From the NCBI GenBank assembly GCA_023664705.1, contig JAMPFE010000038.1, positions 1 through 18,647 of the forward strand: a DNA stretch of 18,647 nt, written 5' to 3'. Under the pieces are notes generated by a model, which did not search any database, had not been told where the DNA came from, and was given only the letters and a program-made list of their open reading frames with translations. Positions 1-7,009 of this stretch are shown piece after piece. Each line of letters begins with the position of its first letter. Position 1 is the stretch's first letter. The DNA comes from Lachnospiraceae bacterium (lineage in GTDB: Bacteria > Bacillota > Clostridia > Oscillospirales > Ruminococcaceae). Made by a program: the position numbers and the translations under genes.

Positions 1-29
1 TTCGGCTAACAATATTTTACAATAATCCC

Positions 30-58
30 TTGACAAATTCAAGATTTTGTGGTATTAT
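30..58 (+). promoter_or_regulatory. Sigma-A type promoter for the split zinc-finger gene
   Basis: TTGACA at 30-35, a 17-base spacer and TATTAT at 53-58 give a near-consensus housekeeping promoter. Transcription would start near 64-66, leaving an untranslated leader of about 220 bases before the ATG at 285. The start region overlaps one copy of a 10-base motif (TACAAGGATA, 60-69) that recurs in inverted orientation in the leader. Confidence 0.7.
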
Positions 59-59
59 A

Positions 60-257
60 TACAAGGATACAATTATTGAAATTTTGAATTTTCACAAATA
101 ATAAAGCGTTTAATAAAGCGGCTTGACGGCGCGTTTTCGTCTTATCCTTGTAAATTTGCATATTTATTTGCAAATGGCTTTATTACTGCATTTTTTAAAT
201 AGCAGTTTATTATAAATTTGCATTAAAACGGATAAGTTCAAGTATTTTATCCTTGTA
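60..257. repeat. Three copies of a 10-base motif in the leader
   Basis: TACAAGGATA lies at 60-69, at the expected transcription start. Its reverse complement TATCCTTGTA lies at 143-152 and 248-257, exactly 105 bases apart. The two inverted copies share a longer version (TTATCCTTGTAAA). The leader also has TAAATTTGCAT twice (151-161 and 213-223) and an inverted repeat ATTTGCA/TGCAAAT at 154-160 and 169-175. The copies could be binding sites for a regulator or alternative RNA pairing arms. No known riboswitch was recognised. Confidence 0.5.
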
Positions 258-284
258 AACATTTTGACAAGAAAGGAACGGATT

Positions 285-908
285 ATGAATAATTTGCGCA
301 GATTTGACATTAAATATGATTACTCGATAATTATGTGCTTTTCGGAGCGTTCCGAAACGCTTATCGGCGGCTCTGAAAAGGTATTAAAAAGAGCGTTTGG
401 AAATAAAGAAAATCCAAATATCAAAACGAAAGATTTGGACGTTTATTATCAAGATAAACCTCTCGGTACATTTGCCGTAGAGGTACATCAAGGCGCTTTG
501 GAGGTCGAGGAAATTCAAAAACTTGTCGAAAAATTGTATGCTAATTTGATTGATAAAAACTCTACCAACACCAAGGTTGCCGATACGAAATTGAGCCTTG
601 ACGCATTGGCTTGTTCCGAGAAACGTAGCGCGGCTATCCACGTTCTTGCGCGGACGATTTTGGTGTGGTATGCCGCTGTTACGGATTACTATATGAACGG
701 CAAAATCGGCATTCCGATACCGCAAAAAGAACGCGCAAAACTTGGAGAGCAGTTCCACGAAGATGTGACTGCGCTTATTGAAATGATGTTTACAACGCTG
801 AAAAAGAAAATATCTCCGCACGATAACGCGGAGATAACACAAATTATTAAAGGCAACTGCTTTGAAATTGACGTTTTTCTTGAAGAATATTCACGTTACT
901 TATTGTAA
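285..908 (+). CDS. Hypothetical protein, N-terminal part of a gene split by an in-frame stop
   Basis: This reads 207 residues from ATG 285 with a good ribosome binding site (GAAAGGA, 271-277, seven bases away). A TTG at 264 would add seven residues but has no better site. No enzymatic motif, signal peptide or membrane segment is seen. The product is a mixed alpha/beta, probably cytosolic protein with a helical second half. The reading frame stops at TAA 906-908 and resumes at once in the same frame into a Cys-rich segment, so this is best read as the first two thirds of a protein of about 340 residues. The overall arrangement, a long N-terminal region followed by a C-x2-C and Y-C-x2-C finger, resembles DUF6076-type proteins of Firmicutes; that family link is from memory and tentative. 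Confidence 0.65.
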   Translation: MNNLRRFDIKYDYSIIMCFSERSETLIGGSEKVLKRAFGNKENPNIKTKDLDVYYQDKPLGTFAVEVHQGALEVEEIQKLVEKLYANLIDKNSTNTKVADTKLSLDALACSEKRSAAIHVLARTILVWYAAVTDYYMNGKIGIPIPQKERAKLGEQFHEDVTALIEMMFTTLKKKISPHDNAEITQIIKGNCFEIDVFLEEYSRYLL

Positions 909-1307
909 AATAACGTGTTCTGCATTCGTTGCAGATTATGCGACAATTATTTTATCGCAAATTCGCGTAACGCGCGGTATTGCAATGAGTGCAAGCTGCT
1001 CCGCAAAAAGAACAGCAAGAAAATTTATGCCGAAAAATGCGCCGAAGGAGTACATAACGAGCGGCAGAGGGTAAAGTTTCGGTTCGAAAATTTCATTCAT
1101 AAGAGCAAGGTGTGGAGCGCGCTTTCCGATGATGAAAGAGCAGAGTATCAGGCACTCCGCAAAGATTTCATTGGCATAACCGCTGCTATGCTACACGAGT
1201 ATGACCAGAGCGGCAGCGCGGATTTGGAGCGCGATATTAGGCAGTATCTTAAGGATATTGACAGTGAGAGGTCTGAATTGGAGAGTAGAATTTCGCAACA
1301 ATTATGA
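909..1307 (+). pseudogene. C-terminal zinc-finger part of the split gene
   Basis: This is in the same frame as the preceding reading frame, separated only by the TAA at 906-908. From GTG 915 it would encode 130 residues, but no ribosome binding site precedes that GTG and the next in-frame Met is far downstream, so it is unlikely to be an independent gene. It starts with a Cys cluster (CIRCRLC) and then YCNEC after about 14 residues, a plausible treble-clef or zinc-ribbon site. A basic stretch (LRKKNSKK) and a long charged helical tail follow. It ends 8 bases before the end of the convergent DUF2971 gene. It is either a recently broken gene or a site of stop read-through. Confidence 0.65.
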
Positions 1308-1315
1308 AAAAGTGC

Positions 1316-2203
1316 TTAATCCTCCTCATAAAGTTTTGATTTACCCTCATAGTTTAAACCGTTATTTCGACATAATGTTCCAACCAAATCATCTATCCAG
1401 TCGGCAGCAAATGGATTTAATCTAACCGAGAGAATGTAATCCGAAAGCTTACCACCATTAGAGCAAACAGGTATGTTTAAGTCATAATCATTATTCAAAT
1501 TAAGCGTTGGTATATATTCCTTTGTGGCAGCGATTATAATATCCAAAGTCGCATTATCGAGGTTATTATTACATAATACCTTTATTCTATCATATATAGG
1601 ATATTGTCCGAAGTAGTCAAAGACGGATGCCCCAGCTTTGTTAAAAATCAATACTCTCTTTTCCTTTTCGTGCTCAAATGCGGTACGCTTATGAAAATAC
1701 ATATCACACAAATCATTCTCACTTAAGAGACTTTCTCGGAGTTTTTTAACCATCTCCTCTTTGTTGTCTCCCGTCAAATCGTATTCAATATCTTTTATCT
1801 GCACAGCATAATTGGAGATTTCTGGTTTGGGGTCAAGGAGTTTTTTTAATAAATCCTGATATGTATCAACTGTGGTGCATATCTGCACAGACTTTTTTTC
1901 ATTGTCATAAATTCTCCATAGCGCATCGCTGTCATCGTCATTGCTCCAACACTGCGCATACGAAAAAACAGGAAAATACAGACATTTAATAAAATTCACT
2001 AGCATTTTATCCAAATCGTTGGAATACTTACCGCATAAATCGCGGAGCAATGCCTCGCACCTTTCGGGGTGTTTTTTAAACGCAAAAAATATCCCCTCAT
2101 AGGTGTCCTCCCACTTCGTTGGGTGAACGAAACGTTCTTTCTTATTGGTGATTAAGTCCACAAAGGAAGGAAAATCAATTATTCTATAAATTCTATCATC
2201 CAT
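1316..2203 (-). CDS. DUF2971 family protein
   Basis: 295 residues. The order of landmarks fits DUF2971: an N-terminal YRI-x-DF segment, PTKWEDTYEG near 29-37 (in place of the usual P-x-x-FNDP-x-E), CWS-x5-SDALWRIY at 85-99 followed by VQICT, a predicted strand IKDIEYD, and FHKRTAFEHEKEKR at 170-183, the family's K-x-x-x-F-x-x-E-x-E-x-R element. The biochemical function of the family is unsettled; members are often found next to restriction or other defence genes. The ATG lies inside the end of the MmeI-like gene (8-base overlap, ATGGATGA), with a GGAGG seven bases upstream inside that gene's last codons. The two genes are therefore cotranscribed and probably translationally coupled. Unlike its upstream partner, this gene is unbroken. 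Confidence 0.75.
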   Translation of the reverse strand: MDDRIYRIIDFPSFVDLITNKKERFVHPTKWEDTYEGIFFAFKKHPERCEALLRDLCGKYSNDLDKMLVNFIKCLYFPVFSYAQCWSNDDDSDALWRIYDNEKKSVQICTTVDTYQDLLKKLLDPKPEISNYAVQIKDIEYDLTGDNKEEMVKKLRESLLSENDLCDMYFHKRTAFEHEKEKRVLIFNKAGASVFDYFGQYPIYDRIKVLCNNNLDNATLDIIIAATKEYIPTLNLNNDYDLNIPVCSNGGKLSDYILSVRLNPFAADWIDDLVGTLCRNNGLNYEGKSKLYEED

Positions 2204-4964
2204 TGTTGGTACCTCCGTTATTCGTCAATTTTTGATACATCTTCATCAACTCCGCGACTATCTCCTGTTCGGACATCTTCGCGGAGAACCCGTATGCTTT
2301 CATCACGGCCTTGTCGTTGTCGGCGTGAGCTTTGCGCAGTTCTTTCGGCATAACGGTTTCGTCGTACAGATCGGCGAGGGAACTGTCGGGATAGAGCGCG
2401 CGAGCGTCAAGGATAGCCTGCGCGGTTTTCTCGATTTCGGCGCGCTGTTCGGGAGTGGGTTCGCACCACGGGAAATTGTTGTAAACTATGTCCTTGGAAT
2501 ACGTATAATCACTTTTCATTCGTCCGCAAATGGCTCTTGTCCACGCCATATGAATATGCGATGTTAATATTCCAAAATGATATAGTTCCGCATCGGGTAT
2601 TATAAAGAGTTTATTTCCTGCAATTGTGCCTTCGTCCAAATAACCCATAGGAATATATTGTCTGCGCTCTGATGAAACAATAGGTATTGCAATAAACCTT
2701 TCGGGATTGCGCTGTTCGCGAAAAAGCGTAGGCGTATCTGCTTTTTTCCTTGCTCCCGCGTCATTGCTGGCAAGGCGCATTTCACGAACTCTTTTAACCC
2801 GCTCATAAACCAACGGCATTTTCTTCAACTCGGCGGGAGTGCAATTTACAAGCCATAAACAGTATCGGGGTTTATTGTTTATAAATTCATACCCCATCAT
2901 ATAGCGTTTTATATACGGAACGGCTGCTGGTTCTTTCTTGACGAAATCTGAAAAGTCGTTCGCTTCTATGATCAAGTTGCCGCCGTCCATTGCTTGATTA
3001 CCCATTACAATCTGCGGAACATCCGAAATGGGGGATTTTCTGCTCGTTATGACAATATTTTCGCCCTCAATGATATACGGATTTATGTTTTCAACCTGTT
3101 TTTTCGCATTTTCCGCATAAATGATTTTCTTTTCTCTTGCAAAATTCGCAAATCCAATAATGACAACGTGAACGCTAGCTTCATCGGTTGATTGGCTTGA
3201 CCAAACAAAAAAACGCCACGCAAAATTGATATGAAGTTGATATGCTTCAAATAAGTGTGACCACAAGTCACCTGCCATTTGTCCCTGCGTTATAGAGTTT
3301 GTGGACACAAAAGCGACCTCGCATTTTTTACATCTTTGATATACTCCGCCGCTTTTTCATACCAACCGCACACAAAGTCCAAAAGCGCGGGTTTTATTTT
3401 ACCGTCAAATACATATCGCATATCGTCTTTCTGTTGCTTTGTTGCGAACTTGAAACCCACAAACGGAGGATTACCCATTATGTAATTCAGCTTTTCGGGC
3501 GGCACGATTTTAGCCCAATCAAGGCGAAGAGCGTTGCCCTCGATAATTGTCGCGTTGGTTTTAAGCGGCAGAAAATCGAGTTTTTGAAAAACAATCTCCT
3601 CGGTTTTGTGCATCATCTGGCTCTCGGCGATCCACAGCGCGGTTTTTGCTACCGTTACCGCGAAGTCGTTGATTTCAATGCCGTAAAATTGCCCGATAGA
3701 AACCTTGATAACGTTGCCTGTTTCGATCACGACCTGCTCTTTGTGCATAAATGCGAGAGCCTCGTTTTCAAGACGGTGCAGGCTCAAATATGTTTCCGTG
3801 AGAAAGTTTCCCGAACCGCAAGCGGGGTCAAGGAACGTAAGCTCCGAGAGCTTTTTCTGAAATTCACTCACACGTTTTTTAATTGCCGCGCCCTGTTTTA
3901 AATTCAGAATTTCGGAAAGCTCCGCGCGCAAATCGTCTAAAAACAGCGGGTCTATAACCTTGTGAATGTTCTCTATCGACGTGTAGTGCATACCGCCCGA
4001 ACGGCGCGTTTCGGGGTTCAGCGTACTCTCGAAAACCGCGCCGAAAATCGTGGGCGAGATGTCGCTCCAATCAATGCCGAGGCTTGCCTCGTCAAGCAAA
4101 AGCCGTTTCAGTTCTTCGTTAAATTGCGGTATTCTGATAGTTTCGTCCGCGAATAAGCCGCCGTTTACACGGGAACGCAAGCAAACTCGGCTCGTCATCG
4201 GGGTCGCGTTCGCTGTCGGGAGTGTCAAGCATTTTAAACAAGTTTTTCAATGCCGTTCTGATGTGTTCGGGCGCAAAATTCTCCAAATAATCGTGGAATT
4301 GATTATCCGAAAAAACGCCCGCATCCTCGGCGTAAAGACAAAATACGAGCCGCACACAAAGCTGATTTAAGCTACGGAGCGTTTCCTCGTCCTTGACCGA
4401 ATACTGCTCAATAAGCGCATCGTACAATTTTCCCGTGATCTCGCCCGCACGAACGGAAATCTGCTCTTCAAACTTGATTTTATCTTTTTTCTCGACTTTG
4501 AGAATATCAAATGCGGAGAGCTTTTCGGGCAGCTCGGAAAGCTGTATGACAATAGGGTCAGCAAGCACGTCATTCATATTGTGTATGCGTATTTCGCGAA
4601 AATTCGACACAATTATCCAACGGGCTTTATCATCAAGATTGAGATTATCATTGTAGAATTTTGCCTGTTCAAAAGGCGTTTGACCATTATGCCCTAACTG
4701 CGGCTTGTCAAGGTCTATCTCAAGAGATTTTTGCTCAATCAAGACCTTTGAACGCGCTATGTAACCGTCGATACGTTTGGGAGCAGCCACGCCCTTCAGC
4801 TTGACCTTTTTCTCAAAATCAATACAGGTAAGCGCGTCCTCCATTCCGAGAACGTTCTGCATTAAACCGAGCCAGAATTTGTGACAGTCTTCGTCCTCTT
4901 GTCCGCGCCCTGTCCATTTGTCAACAAATTTTTTCGCAGCCGCCTTTTGTTTTAAATCAGCCAT
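2196..4964 (-). pseudogene. MmeI-like type IIL restriction-modification enzyme with two frameshifts
   Basis: The reconstructed product is about 920 residues, the usual size of fused endonuclease-methyltransferases of the MmeI class. The N-terminal piece (ATG 4964, GGAGG five bases upstream) has a PD-(D/E)xK-like site, D66...E77-Q-K79, then the helical LCVRLVFCLYAEDAGVF segment typical of MmeI-like proteins. The middle piece holds methyltransferase motif I, DPACGSGN (3806-3829), and motif IV, NPPF (3461-3472), an adenine-N6 signature. The last piece carries the conserved STNSITQG segment and the target-recognition part. Frameshift 1 lies near 4167-4172: AFP is followed out of frame by VNGGLFADE, as if two bases of a Tyr codon were lost. 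Frameshift 2 lies in a run of six A (complement of 3324-3329); a seventh A restores KKCEVAFVSTNSITQG. First and last pieces share one frame, the middle is in another. A longer start, TTG 4988, overlaps the upstream gene and is less likely. Confidence 0.85.
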
Positions 4965-4984
4965 AGTGACCTCCGAAAATGATT

Positions 4985-5443
4985 TCAAAGTTTCTTCAAT
5001 GTACCCGCCCCAATTAGTGTAGCTAGGCTATGTTTCCTCGTAAAATTAACTTTTTTATCGTATCTGATTTCAACCCTTTGAGTTGCATAATCAATACTAA
5101 CGATTTCACCGTTGCCAAAATTTCTATGATGAACACGCATACCCACCCCGTACTGCTTCAGTTCGCTTTCGGAAAGGAGCGGATACTCCTTCTTTTCGGG
5201 TTCGGGGCGCGACTTTGGAATAATCGGTTTCTTAGATATGGACTTTGCGCTTTCAAGCGTTCTCTGATATTCCATATCTATTCGCCGCTTCATTCCCTCA
5301 AAAGCGGCATTTTTAGCTTTTGTCCAATCCGTAAACCTTTGATTAAAGCCGTCAAGCGTCGGATTGCCGTTTTCAATTCTTAAATCATCGACGCTTTTAA
5401 CTTCACGGAAATAATGAACATCTTGTCCGCCGTATTGGGACAT
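4985..5443 (-). CDS. Small protein with UvrD/PcrA-type C-terminal Tudor-like domain
   Basis: 152 residues from ATG 5443. Residues 1-95 are charged and helical with no recognised motif. Residues about 98-150 (GVGMRVHHRNFGNGEIVSID, then VEIRYDKK) match the small beta-barrel at the C terminus of UvrD/PcrA helicases, which contacts RNA polymerase or DNA; no helicase motif is present. The ATG has no convincing ribosome binding site. The frame stays open upstream (WDNSIDYSYRGQT), and an AGGTGG at 5480-5485 lies nine bases before an in-frame ATA at 5468-5470, so the true or ancestral start may be there. It ends 20 bases before the MmeI-like start, inside the same operon. It could be an accessory DNA-binding subunit for the restriction enzyme or a helicase remnant; I cannot decide. 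Confidence 0.6.
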   Translation of the reverse strand: MSQYGGQDVHYFREVKSVDDLRIENGNPTLDGFNQRFTDWTKAKNAAFEGMKRRIDMEYQRTLESAKSISKKPIIPKSRPEPEKKEYPLLSESELKQYGVGMRVHHRNFGNGEIVSIDYATQRVEIRYDKKVNFTRKHSLATLIGAGTLKKL

Positions 5444-5501
5444 CGTTTGACCGCGATACGAATAATCTATACTATTATCCCACCTGGTTTGAGAAATTTT
5501 A

Positions 5502-6074
5502 CTATTTGCTTATATCCAATACAAGCAAATCGTTTCCCGCGGAACGGTTGAACGAGTGACGCATTGCGTGATAGTTGTGTTTTTCGTATTGATGAACATC
5601 GGAGCTGTCAAGAACAATCCAGAGCAATTCGTAGCCGCAATTCTCACATTCTATTGTCATTGCTTCCGTATCTTTTGCCAAGGTGGTTGATTGTGCGATT
5701 TGGAGTACTACATTCCTGCCGTCGATATGGAAAAGCAAATGACAGTATCGTCTGCTGTTGGGGAGCTTCTGTTCGCGATGAACATCATATCCGAGTTTTG
5801 CAAAGTGGTCGAATAAGAGGTTTCTCGCCTCTCTTACCACGGACACGTCGTTTGCATCAAAATCGGCATAATCGCAATTACCTTTGTTGATGTGCGAGAA
5901 GTGCGCACTGCGCTTTTGACCGTTTTTATAGCGAACGATAGGGTTTGTGCAATTAGGGTCTTTACAGCGCAGCTCCTTATTGCTGCTTGCAAGTCTGATT
6001 GTGTTTTCCACGTCGTAAATTTTCGCGACATCTTCTGCGTTCAGCAATTCACCATTCCAAAGCGCATAGAGCAT
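5502..6074 (-). CDS. CoiA-like protein (zinc-binding N terminus, nuclease-like fold)
   Basis: 190 residues from ATG 6074 with GGAGGTG five bases upstream. Residues 34-61 carry the CoiA-type start: a CKDPNC pair (Cys37, Cys42), a basic turn, then AHFSH (His58, His61), followed by Cys67. The rest follows the CoiA-like nuclease layout: helix REARNLLFDHF, strands around 109-130 and LLWIVLD at 150-156. In the positions where I expect the nuclease Asp (R-x-D-V) and Glu (I-E-I-Q) this protein has His112 and Gln125, so the catalytic centre looks altered. Known CoiA helps competence DNA uptake; many relatives sit in defence or mobile contexts. It is the first gene of the leftward operon, 58 bases before the Tudor-like gene. 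Family call fairly confident; function unknown. Confidence 0.6.
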   Translation of the reverse strand: MLYALWNGELLNAEDVAKIYDVENTIRLASSNKELRCKDPNCTNPIVRYKNGQKRSAHFSHINKGNCDYADFDANDVSVVREARNLLFDHFAKLGYDVHREQKLPNSRRYCHLLFHIDGRNVVLQIAQSTTLAKDTEAMTIECENCGYELLWIVLDSSDVHQYEKHNYHAMRHSFNRSAGNDLLVLDISK

Positions 6075-6129
6075 CTTTTCACCTCCAATATGGCATCCGC
6101 TCTCAACCGCAGCCCTATAAACGGCTATA

Positions 6130-6144
6130 CTATAATCATTATAG
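6130..6144. promoter_or_regulatory. Operator candidate: CTATAAT-C-ATTATAG palindrome
   Basis: A perfect inverted repeat with 7-base arms around one centre base covers the -10 box (6138-6143) of the leftward operon promoter. Its outer halves, CTAT and ATAG, match the palindromes on the SLOG and XRE promoters, though with a longer centre. It is a plausible repressor site for the neighbouring XRE protein. Confidence 0.5.
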
Positions 6145-6166
6145 CAGATTTTTCCGTAAAAGTCAA
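6138..6166 (-). promoter_or_regulatory. Promoter of the CoiA-like/Tudor/MmeI-like/DUF2971 operon
   Basis: On the minus strand: TTGACT (complement of 6161-6166), 17-base spacer, TATAAT (complement of 6138-6143). This is near-perfect consensus. It overlaps the last codons of the SLOG gene and lies about 65 bases upstream of the CoiA-like ATG. A palindrome covers the -10. Confidence 0.8.
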
Positions 6167-6603
6167 CAAAAACCGTATTGTGCCAGATTTATGATATTTT
6201 TTCCCTTTTGCCGCGCTTTGTGAACAAATTCCCAAGCCCCGCCCCAATCGTGAGTGATGTAGCAGATAACGGTATCACATTCCTTGACCATATAATTGTT
6301 ACGGAAAGTGATAGCGAACCGCTTTGGAACGCTCTCTATCCCCTCGGGAACAAGCGTGGGCGAAATATATCGTTCAGAACTATCGCCAACAGGAACATAT
6401 GCAAGGACTATGTAACAGATAATCCTCGGATAGCGTTTCAATGCTTGCTTGAGGACGCTTTGCGCCATTAAATCAAATGCTCCGTGCGTACCGACAAGGA
6501 ATGTGATGTCCTCGTTTTCCTCAATCAAGCGTTGTACGGTCTGCTCCAAGAACGGTTTTACCGTGCTTGGAGTATCTTTATGCCCAAAGAATGATACCAC
6601 CAT
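6163..6603 (-). CDS. SLOG-fold (YpsA-like) protein
   Basis: 146 residues from ATG 6603, with GGAG eight bases upstream. A start at 6663 would add 20 residues but lies inside the promoter region. The protein begins with VVSFFGHKD at 2-10 and has GTHGAFD at 38-44 and CDTVICYI-x3-WGGA at 109-123, the hallmarks of the SLOG/YpsA Rossmann-like nucleotide-binding fold; YpsA-like proteins of similar length are common in Clostridia. SLOG domains in defence systems sense nucleotide-derived signals, but single-domain members like this one have no settled role. The divergent XRE gene and shared operator-like sites suggest coregulation, and read-through into the CoiA-like operon 88 bases downstream is possible. 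Confidence 0.7.
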   Translation of the reverse strand: MVVSFFGHKDTPSTVKPFLEQTVQRLIEENEDITFLVGTHGAFDLMAQSVLKQALKRYPRIICYIVLAYVPVGDSSERYISPTLVPEGIESVPKRFAITFRNNYMVKECDTVICYITHDWGGAWEFVHKARQKGKNIINLAQYGFC

Positions 6604-6623
6604 ATACCTCACTCCAAAACAGT

Positions 6624-6639
6624 TACTATGTATATAGTA
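6624..6639. promoter_or_regulatory. Operator candidate on the SLOG promoter
   Basis: TACTAT-GTAT-ATAGTA is a perfect inverted repeat with 6-base arms and contains CTAT-N4-ATAG at 6626-6637. It covers the -10 box of the SLOG promoter. The same CTAT-N4-ATAG arrangement occurs on the divergent XRE promoter, 45 bases away. Confidence 0.5.
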
Positions 6640-6663
6640 GCACATAAATATGTATATTGTCAA
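6634..6663 (-). promoter_or_regulatory. Promoter of the SLOG gene
   Basis: On the minus strand: TTGACA (complement of 6658-6663), 18-base spacer, TACTAT (complement of 6634-6639). The -35 box overlaps the -35 box of the divergent XRE promoter by five bases, so polymerase is unlikely to occupy both at once. Confidence 0.7.
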
Positions 6664-6685
6664 GAGGTAACTATAATTATAGAAT
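6657..6685 (+). promoter_or_regulatory. Promoter of the XRE regulator gene
   Basis: TTGTCA at 6657-6662, a 17-base spacer and TAGAAT at 6680-6685. Transcription would start near 6692, only a few bases before the AGGGAG ribosome binding site, giving a very short leader. The palindrome at 6671-6682 overlaps the spacer and -10. Confidence 0.55.
6671..6682. promoter_or_regulatory. Operator candidate: CTATAATTATAG palindrome
   Basis: A perfect 12-base palindrome (CTAT-AATT-ATAG) overlaps the spacer and -10 of the XRE promoter. It would suit autoregulation by the XRE protein encoded directly downstream. Confidence 0.5.
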
Positions 6686-6704
6686 ATTTATAGGGAGTGA
6701 TGAT

Positions 6705-6950
6705 ATGGAAAACGCGGTTACAATCATAACTATCAAGGACTATGGGAAAATCGAGGTCTGTCTGAAAGAAATTTTGGACGAACGCGGCTTGACGAGAAAC
6801 TACCTCGCAAAAGCGTCTAACACACGCTTTGAGGTAATCAACAAGTGGTATTCCAACAAGGTTGAGAAACTCGACTTGGACGTGTTGGCGCGGATTTGCT
6901 ATGTTTTGAACTGCTCTCCGAGCGATATAATTAGGTATAACAACAAATAA
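6705..6950 (+). CDS. XRE-family (Cro/CI-like) helix-turn-helix regulator
   Basis: 81 residues from ATG 6705, with AGGGAG seven bases upstream. A TTG at 6657 in the same frame lies in the promoter and is rejected. Residues about 16-77 form a compact Cro/CI-type domain: LKEILDERGLTRNYLAKASN (helices 1-2), TRFEVINKWYSNK (recognition helix) and LDLDVLARICYVLNCSPSDIIRY, the usual end of the HTH_26-like subfamily. There is no sensor domain, so it is likely a small dimeric repressor. It is transcribed away from the SLOG gene; matching palindromes on its own promoter, the SLOG promoter and the leftward operon promoter make it the obvious candidate regulator of all three. A hairpin terminator follows the stop within about 10 bases. 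Confidence 0.85.
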   Translation: MENAVTIITIKDYGKIEVCLKEILDERGLTRNYLAKASNTRFEVINKWYSNKVEKLDLDVLARICYVLNCSPSDIIRYNNK

Positions 6951-6956
6951 AAACAA

Positions 6957-6978
6957 GCTCTCCGTTCGCTCGGAGAGC
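6957..6978. terminator. Bidirectional rho-independent terminator
   Basis: An 8-bp perfect stem, GCTCTCCG/CGGAGAGC, has a six-base loop (6965-6970). On the minus strand it is followed by TTGTTTTTATTT, a good U tract, so it can end the TnpV transcript. On the plus strand CTGTTT follows, a weaker tract for the XRE transcript. Outer AACA/TGTT pairing can extend the stem across one mismatch. Confidence 0.75.
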
Positions 6979-7009
6979 CTGTTTGAAAAGATACGGTGAG
7001 TGATTGTGA

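Noticed and set aside
264..284. TTG 264 as start of the first gene
   Set aside because: The ribosome binding site GAAAGGA lies downstream of it and fits the ATG at 285.
384..842. Leftward 152-residue frame antisense to the split gene
   Set aside because: It mirrors the coding frame opposite, has unlikely composition and lacks a ribosome binding site.
915..1307. The Cys-rich segment as an independent gene from GTG 915
   Set aside because: No ribosome binding site, and the frame is continuous with the gene before it apart from one stop codon.
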